A stretch of DNA of 17,733 nt, from NCBI GenBank assembly GCA_050260095.1, contig JBLNBQ010000163.1, forward strand, positions 1 to 17,733. Direction: 5' to 3'. Origin of the DNA: JBLNBQ01 sp050260095 (GTDB taxonomy: Bacteria; Bacillota; UBA5301; DYFA01). The notes under the pieces are model-generated. The model was not told the DNA's origin. It saw nothing but the letters and a program-made list of their open reading frames with translations, and did not search any database. The translations under genes and the position numbers were made by a program. Shown here piece by piece: positions 15,183 to 17,733 of this stretch. How positions within the stretch are numbered: position 1 is the first letter of the stretch; every line of letters starts with the position of its first letter.

Positions 15183-16019
15183 ATGGCTCGCAAGACAGCG
15201 GTCGCTCTGGTGGCCCTGGTATTGGCAATGATCGCCGCGGCGGGTGCGCTGCGGGTCCCCCAGGTCCGGCGAGTGCTCATGCTGGCCCGGCTCTACCCGG
15301 TCTACCAGGTGGCGACGACTGAGAAAGCGGTGGCCCTCACCTTCGACATCTCCTGGGGCACCAAGACCCCGGCGCCGGTCGTGGAGATCCTGCGGGACAA
15401 AAAGGTCCGCAGCACCTTCTTCCTTTCCGGCCCGTGGGTGATGAACCACTCCGACCTGGCCCGTCTCATCAAGGACGCCGGGCACGAGATCGCGAGCCAC
15501 GGCCACAAACACATCAACTACTCGCAACTGTCGGAGGAGGGCATCGCGGAGCAACTGCGGCTGGCCGACCAGAGCATCCGAGAGGTGCTGGGCGTCGAAC
15601 CCAACCTCATCCGCACGCCAAACGGGGACTACGACGACCGGGTGGTGAAGGTCATCCGGGAGGGCGGCTATGAGGTCATCCAGTGGAGCGTCGATTCGTT
15701 GGACTGGATGAATCCGGGCGTCGACCGCATCATCAGCCGGGTGCTCAGCCTGGCACATCCCGGGGCGATCATCCTGATGCACGCCTCCGACTCCTGCCAG
15801 CAGACCACCGCCGCCCTGCCGGCGGTCATCGACGGGCTGCGCGCCAAGGGTTTCCGCCTCCTGACCGTCTCGGAGCTGCTCAAGTTGGCGGTTACCCCGG
15901 GGAAACTCGGGACGCCGCTGGAACCGGGCACTTACGCCGCCCCCTCCGAACCGGCGCCGCTCGCCCCCGCGCCATCAGCCCGGCCCACGCCGCCGGCGCC
16001 GCCGGCCCGCCGCCGGTAG
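15183..16019 (+). CDS. pdaB: PdaB-type sporulation polysaccharide deacetylase
   Basis: 278 residues, ATG at 15183 just after GGTGAGGAG. A signal-anchor helix (about 4-22) comes first, then the CE4/NodB domain (about 45-235). VALTFDISWGTKTP (50-63) carries D55 and the DISWG variant typical of PdaB/YbaN, where other deacetylases have DDG. SHGHKH gives metal histidines H106 and H110, RTPNGDYDD (144-152) is motif 3, and LMHASD (199-203, H200) is the last motif. The phrase VYQVATTEKAVALTFDISWG closely matches the sporulation YbaN/PdaB group. The C-terminal ~30 residues are a Pro/Ala-rich tail unlike the catalytic domain. In B. subtilis cwlD and ybaN lie in the same neighbourhood, so the divergent pairing here supports both assignments. 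It converges on the next gene with a 9-bp gap. Confidence 0.87.
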   Translation: MARKTAVALVALVLAMIAAAGALRVPQVRRVLMLARLYPVYQVATTEKAVALTFDISWGTKTPAPVVEILRDKKVRSTFFLSGPWVMNHSDLARLIKDAGHEIASHGHKHINYSQLSEEGIAEQLRLADQSIREVLGVEPNLIRTPNGDYDDRVVKVIREGGYEVIQWSVDSLDWMNPGVDRIISRVLSLAHPGAIILMHASDSCQQTTAALPAVIDGLRAKGFRLLTVSELLKLAVTPGKLGTPLEPGTYAAPSEPAPLAPAPSARPTPPAPPARRR

Positions 16020-16028
16020 GTCCCTCCT

Positions 16029-16856
16029 CTAGCGCCCGCCGACCGGATAGAGCATCGCAGGAGAGCCGGCGGCGACTGCCAGCTGCCGGCTCTGGCTGTG
16101 CCGCCCGAACCGGGGCGCCAACACGTCGAGCACGTTGGGGTCGAGGTTGCTGTCCTGTCCGCCGCCGAAGACCCAACGCCCGCCGGAACTCGTCACCGGT
16201 CGGTACTCGTCGGGTCCAAAGGCGTCATACCCTCCGACCAACACATAGTACCGCCACCGGCGCGAAGGGCGAGCCGGCAGAGCGGTGCGGGGCACGGTCA
16301 GGTGCAGGGTCTTCCCGTCCTCCACGGCCACGGCGACGGCGGCGGCCCCCGGTTCGACGCGGCTGCCCTTCCAGGGGGCGCAGCGCACGAGGTAGTCCCA
16401 GGCATGCCGGGCGGGGAACCGGACATTCGCCCCGGGCCGGAGAGGAGCGGTCCTCCCCGCGCCCGGCTCTGTGTCGAGGTAGAGGTCGACGCGCTGGTGA
16501 TAGAAGCCCTCGGGGGCGCCCCAGGGGTTCGTCAAGGCGCCGAAGGTGAGGCGGAAGTGGATGCTGCGTGCGTCGTAGGTGACGGTGAACCGGCGAAGGT
16601 CGAAGAGGCCCGGGACGAACATGGCGTCCCGGGGGTACTGGTAGGTGCCGGGGCCGCGATCATCCCCGGCGGGGTCGGAGAGGGCGAAGAGCAGTCGCTC
16701 CTCCGCACCGGCCGGACCGGAGATGACCGGCACTGACCTGGGGGTAGGCGCCCGGGCCGGCAGGCGCACGAACTGGTACCAGAGAGCCAGCAGCCCGCTG
16801 ACCAGCGCCAACCCTGCGACCGCCCCGATGGTGACGCGCCTCGCCGACCATCTCAT
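16029..16856 (-). CDS. anchored glucodextranase C-terminal-type carbohydrate-binding protein
   Basis: 275 residues from the ATG at 16856 (GGGGTG 4-9 nt upstream); an in-frame GTG at 16868 would leave almost no leader after the predicted promoter. An N-terminal membrane helix (about 11-29) is followed by one extracellular domain with the Glucodextran_C pattern: LFALSDPAGDDRGPGTYQYP (56-75), FVPGLFDLRRF (80-90), LTNPWGAPEGF (108-118), RVDLYLDTEPGAG (122-134), VLVGGYDAFGPDEYRPV (205-221) and DSNLDPNVLDVLAP (235-248). In glucodextranases and amylopullulanases this domain follows the catalytic part and binds polysaccharide or cell wall. Here it stands alone with no hydrolase. Possible roles are surface alpha-glucan binding or a membrane-tethered scaffold. 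It converges on pdaB. Confidence 0.82.
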   Translation of the reverse strand: MRWSARRVTIGAVAGLALVSGLLALWYQFVRLPARAPTPRSVPVISGPAGAEERLLFALSDPAGDDRGPGTYQYPRDAMFVPGLFDLRRFTVTYDARSIHFRLTFGALTNPWGAPEGFYHQRVDLYLDTEPGAGRTAPLRPGANVRFPARHAWDYLVRCAPWKGSRVEPGAAAVAVAVEDGKTLHLTVPRTALPARPSRRWRYYVLVGGYDAFGPDEYRPVTSSGGRWVFGGGQDSNLDPNVLDVLAPRFGRHSQSRQLAVAAGSPAMLYPVGGR

Positions 16857-16880
16857 GACACACCCCACGCTTTCCGGTTA

Positions 16881-16909
16881 AGTATATATGCGCACATGTC
16901 CCCGGCCAA
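16881..16909 (-). promoter_or_regulatory. sigma-A-like promoter for the glucodextranase-C-type gene
   Basis: Read on the minus strand, TTGGCC (16909-16904) and TATACT (16886-16881) are separated by exactly 17 bp. The -35 matches 4 of 6 and the -10 matches 5 of 6 consensus bases. The expected start near 16874 leaves a short leader of about 18 nt with a GGGGTG ribosome binding site before the ATG. Confidence 0.55.
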
Positions 16910-16913
16910 ACGC

Positions 16914-16940
16914 GTATGCTCTGTTCGCAGGAATTGTGGC
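16914..16940 (+). repeat. third copy of the 27-bp repeat unit, followed by a degenerate partial copy
   Basis: This 27-bp block matches the left arm of the 7010-7065 palindrome at 24 of 27 positions and shares the core CTGTTCGCA plus GAATTGTGGC. It is followed immediately by a degenerate partial repeat (GCAGCGGAATCGTGGC, 16941-16956) of its own right half. It lies about 225 bp upstream of the transposase-like gene, with the same outer-to-inner polarity as each palindrome arm if that gene is taken as the interior. Confidence 0.75.
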
Positions 16941-17067
16941 GCAGCGGAATCGTGGCGCGCCTGAGCGTCGGGCCCCGGCCGCCGTGGCGAACCGGAGTTC
17001 CGGCACCCGGACATGCTGGTACACCGAAACTGCGATCGAGGCGCGGCCCCGGAATCGCCGAAACCCC

Positions 17068-17096
17068 TTGTGCCGAACGAATGTTCGTGCTACCAT
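17068..17096 (+). promoter_or_regulatory. promoter of the transposase-like gene, enclosing an SOS box
   Basis: TTGTGC (17068-17073) and TACCAT (17091-17096) are separated by exactly 17 bp. Each hexamer is only a partial match to sigma-A consensus (3 of 6 and 4 of 6). The start would be near 17103, giving a leader of about 36 nt that holds GAGGGGGAG 7 nt before the ATG at 17139. The LexA box fills most of the spacer, the usual arrangement of a repressed SOS promoter. Confidence 0.5.
17074..17087. promoter_or_regulatory. LexA (DinR) SOS box
   Basis: CGAACGAATGTTCG is a perfect match to the Gram-positive LexA operator CGAAC-N4-GTTCG, and its centre GAAT fits the B. subtilis RNRY preference. It starts directly after the -35 hexamer and ends three bases before the -10, so bound LexA would block RNA polymerase. 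It is 52 bp upstream of the downstream start codon and about 180 bp from the leftward promoter, so the rightward gene is the likely target. Confidence 0.7.
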
Positions 17097-17138
17097 GTAA
17101 ATGGTTAGGATTTCCATCGGGCGAGGGGGAGTCGGTCG

Positions 17139-17733
17139 ATGTGTTCAGAGCGGCCTAGGGAGGTTCACGCCTGCCCTTATTGCGGCGGGCTGCGTCTGCG
17201 GCGGTGGGGCCACCTCGCCGGACGGCTCCGCTACCGGTGCCAAGCCTGCGCCCGCACCTTCACGTCCCAGACGGGCCGGCCCGAGGCCTATCTCAAGCGC
17301 CTGCGAAAGTGGCGAAGAATGCCGGTCTGTCTCGCCCGGAGGTGGTCGATCCGCCTCACCGCCGCGCAGTTGGGCATCCACCCTTCCACGGCGTTTCGCT
17401 GGCGCCACCGCTGGCTGGATTTCCTGCGCAACCGGCCAAGACCGCCACTCCAGGGAATAGTTGAGGTCGTCGACACCTACCTGTCCGAGTCCGCCAAGGG
17501 GCAGCGCTGCCTCGCCCGGCCACCCCGCCGGCATGCGGTTCCGCACCTGCGGTTCGACGAGGCAGAGCGGGTCTGGGTGGTGCTGGCCTGCGACCGGCAG
17601 GGCAACCGTTTCGCCGCCAAGCTGGACTGGCCCCCGGTCCCGGCGGACTCTCTCCGTGACATCCCTCGCGTGGCGATGTTTGAGCCAGTGTTGCTCCCCC
17701 GGCTGTCGCCCGGGTCAACGCTCCACACGGAGC
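17139..17733 (+). CDS. zinc-ribbon/HTH/IS1595-transposase-like protein, partial (runs off the window)
   Basis: The frame is open from ATG 17139 to the edge (198 residues seen, no stop). GAGGGGGAG lies 7 nt upstream. An N-terminal zinc ribbon has C12/C15 (ACPYCGG) and C34/C37 (RCQACARTF). An HTH (about 68-98, LTAAQLGIHPSTAFRWRHRW) follows. The DDE-like core then aligns with IS1595/ISXO2-type transposases: GIVEVVDTYLSESAKGQR (106-123), LARPPRRHA, VWVVLACDRQGNRF (145-158) and LLPRLSPGSTLHTE (185-198). The family's VEADE(T) catalytic aspartate position reads valine here, with an aspartate one residue later (D112), and the usual (S/T)DG position appears to be TE (E198). It may be a host-adapted or inactive transposase relative. 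The LexA box upstream suggests DNA-damage induction. Two other open frames overlap it and are shadows. Confidence 0.75.
   Translation, partial: MCSERPREVHACPYCGGLRLRRWGHLAGRLRYRCQACARTFTSQTGRPEAYLKRLRKWRRMPVCLARRWSIRLTAAQLGIHPSTAFRWRHRWLDFLRNRPRPPLQGIVEVVDTYLSESAKGQRCLARPPRRHAVPHLRFDEAERVWVVLACDRQGNRFAAKLDWPPVPADSLRDIPRVAMFEPVLLPRLSPGSTLHTE

Noticed and set aside
17101..17464. Two overlapping plus-strand frames (from 17101 and 17180) in the right-edge gene
   Set aside because: They encode no recognisable motif and end early. The third frame from 17139 carries the zinc ribbon, HTH and transposase-like core with a good ribosome binding site.

Overview
The window looks like a piece of chromosome from a GC-rich (roughly two-thirds G+C by eye), endospore-forming Firmicute, broadly of the Desulfotomaculum/Moorella/Ammonifex kind. 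The reasons are a CwlD-type cortex amidase beside a PdaB-type sporulation deacetylase, strong GGAGG ribosome binding sites, frequent GTG and TTG starts, a GlnR-like MerR regulator and a Gram-positive LexA box. The taxon is an inference from gene content, not a match.

Layout. (1) 80-1586, minus: a YcdX-like PHP hydrolase and a secreted GHL10-type glycoside-hydrolase-like protein that appears to lack its central catalytic segments. (2) 1757-6906, plus: a tight four-gene glycogen/alpha-glucan operon, namely a DUF4912 protein, a GH57 (DUF1957) branching enzyme, a GalT-type nucleotidyltransferase and GlgA, with gaps of 11, 18 and 12 bp. (3) 6907-7065: a convergent intergenic region with a hairpin and a near-perfect 56-bp palindrome. 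(4) 7061-15115, minus: an FMN-dependent glutamate-synthase-like protein, a membrane-anchored PQQ-dehydrogenase-type beta-propeller, a GlnR-like MerR regulator, a GDP-mannose-pyrophosphorylase/phosphomannomutase fusion with a degenerate mutase half, a GT4 glycosyltransferase and CwlD. Transcription would run from cwlD toward the glutamate synthase. (5) 15183-16019, plus: pdaB, divergent from cwlD. (6) 16029-16856, minus: an anchored glucodextranase-C-type carbohydrate-binding protein. (7) 16857-17733: a regulatory region with a third copy of the repeat unit that builds the palindrome, a sigma-A-like promoter facing left, and a LexA box inside a promoter facing right. That promoter drives a zinc-ribbon/HTH/IS1595-transposase-like gene that runs off the window.

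Functionally, most of the window concerns making and modifying sugar polymers. The operon elongates and branches glycogen, and GalT may connect ADP- or UDP-sugars to it. The NDP-sugar pyrophosphorylase fusion and the GT4 enzyme are translationally coupled, and CwlD plus PdaB belong to the spore envelope.

The strongest unexpected signal is at the right edge: a consensus SOS box (CGAAC-N4-GTTCG) placed between the -35 and -10 of a promoter for a transposase-derived protein whose visible catalytic positions look altered. Nearby lies a 27-bp unit that also forms, as two abutting inverted copies, the palindrome 9.8 kb away. No rRNA, tRNA or CRISPR array was seen. The large open frames antisense to the genes are GC-driven shadows and are left out.
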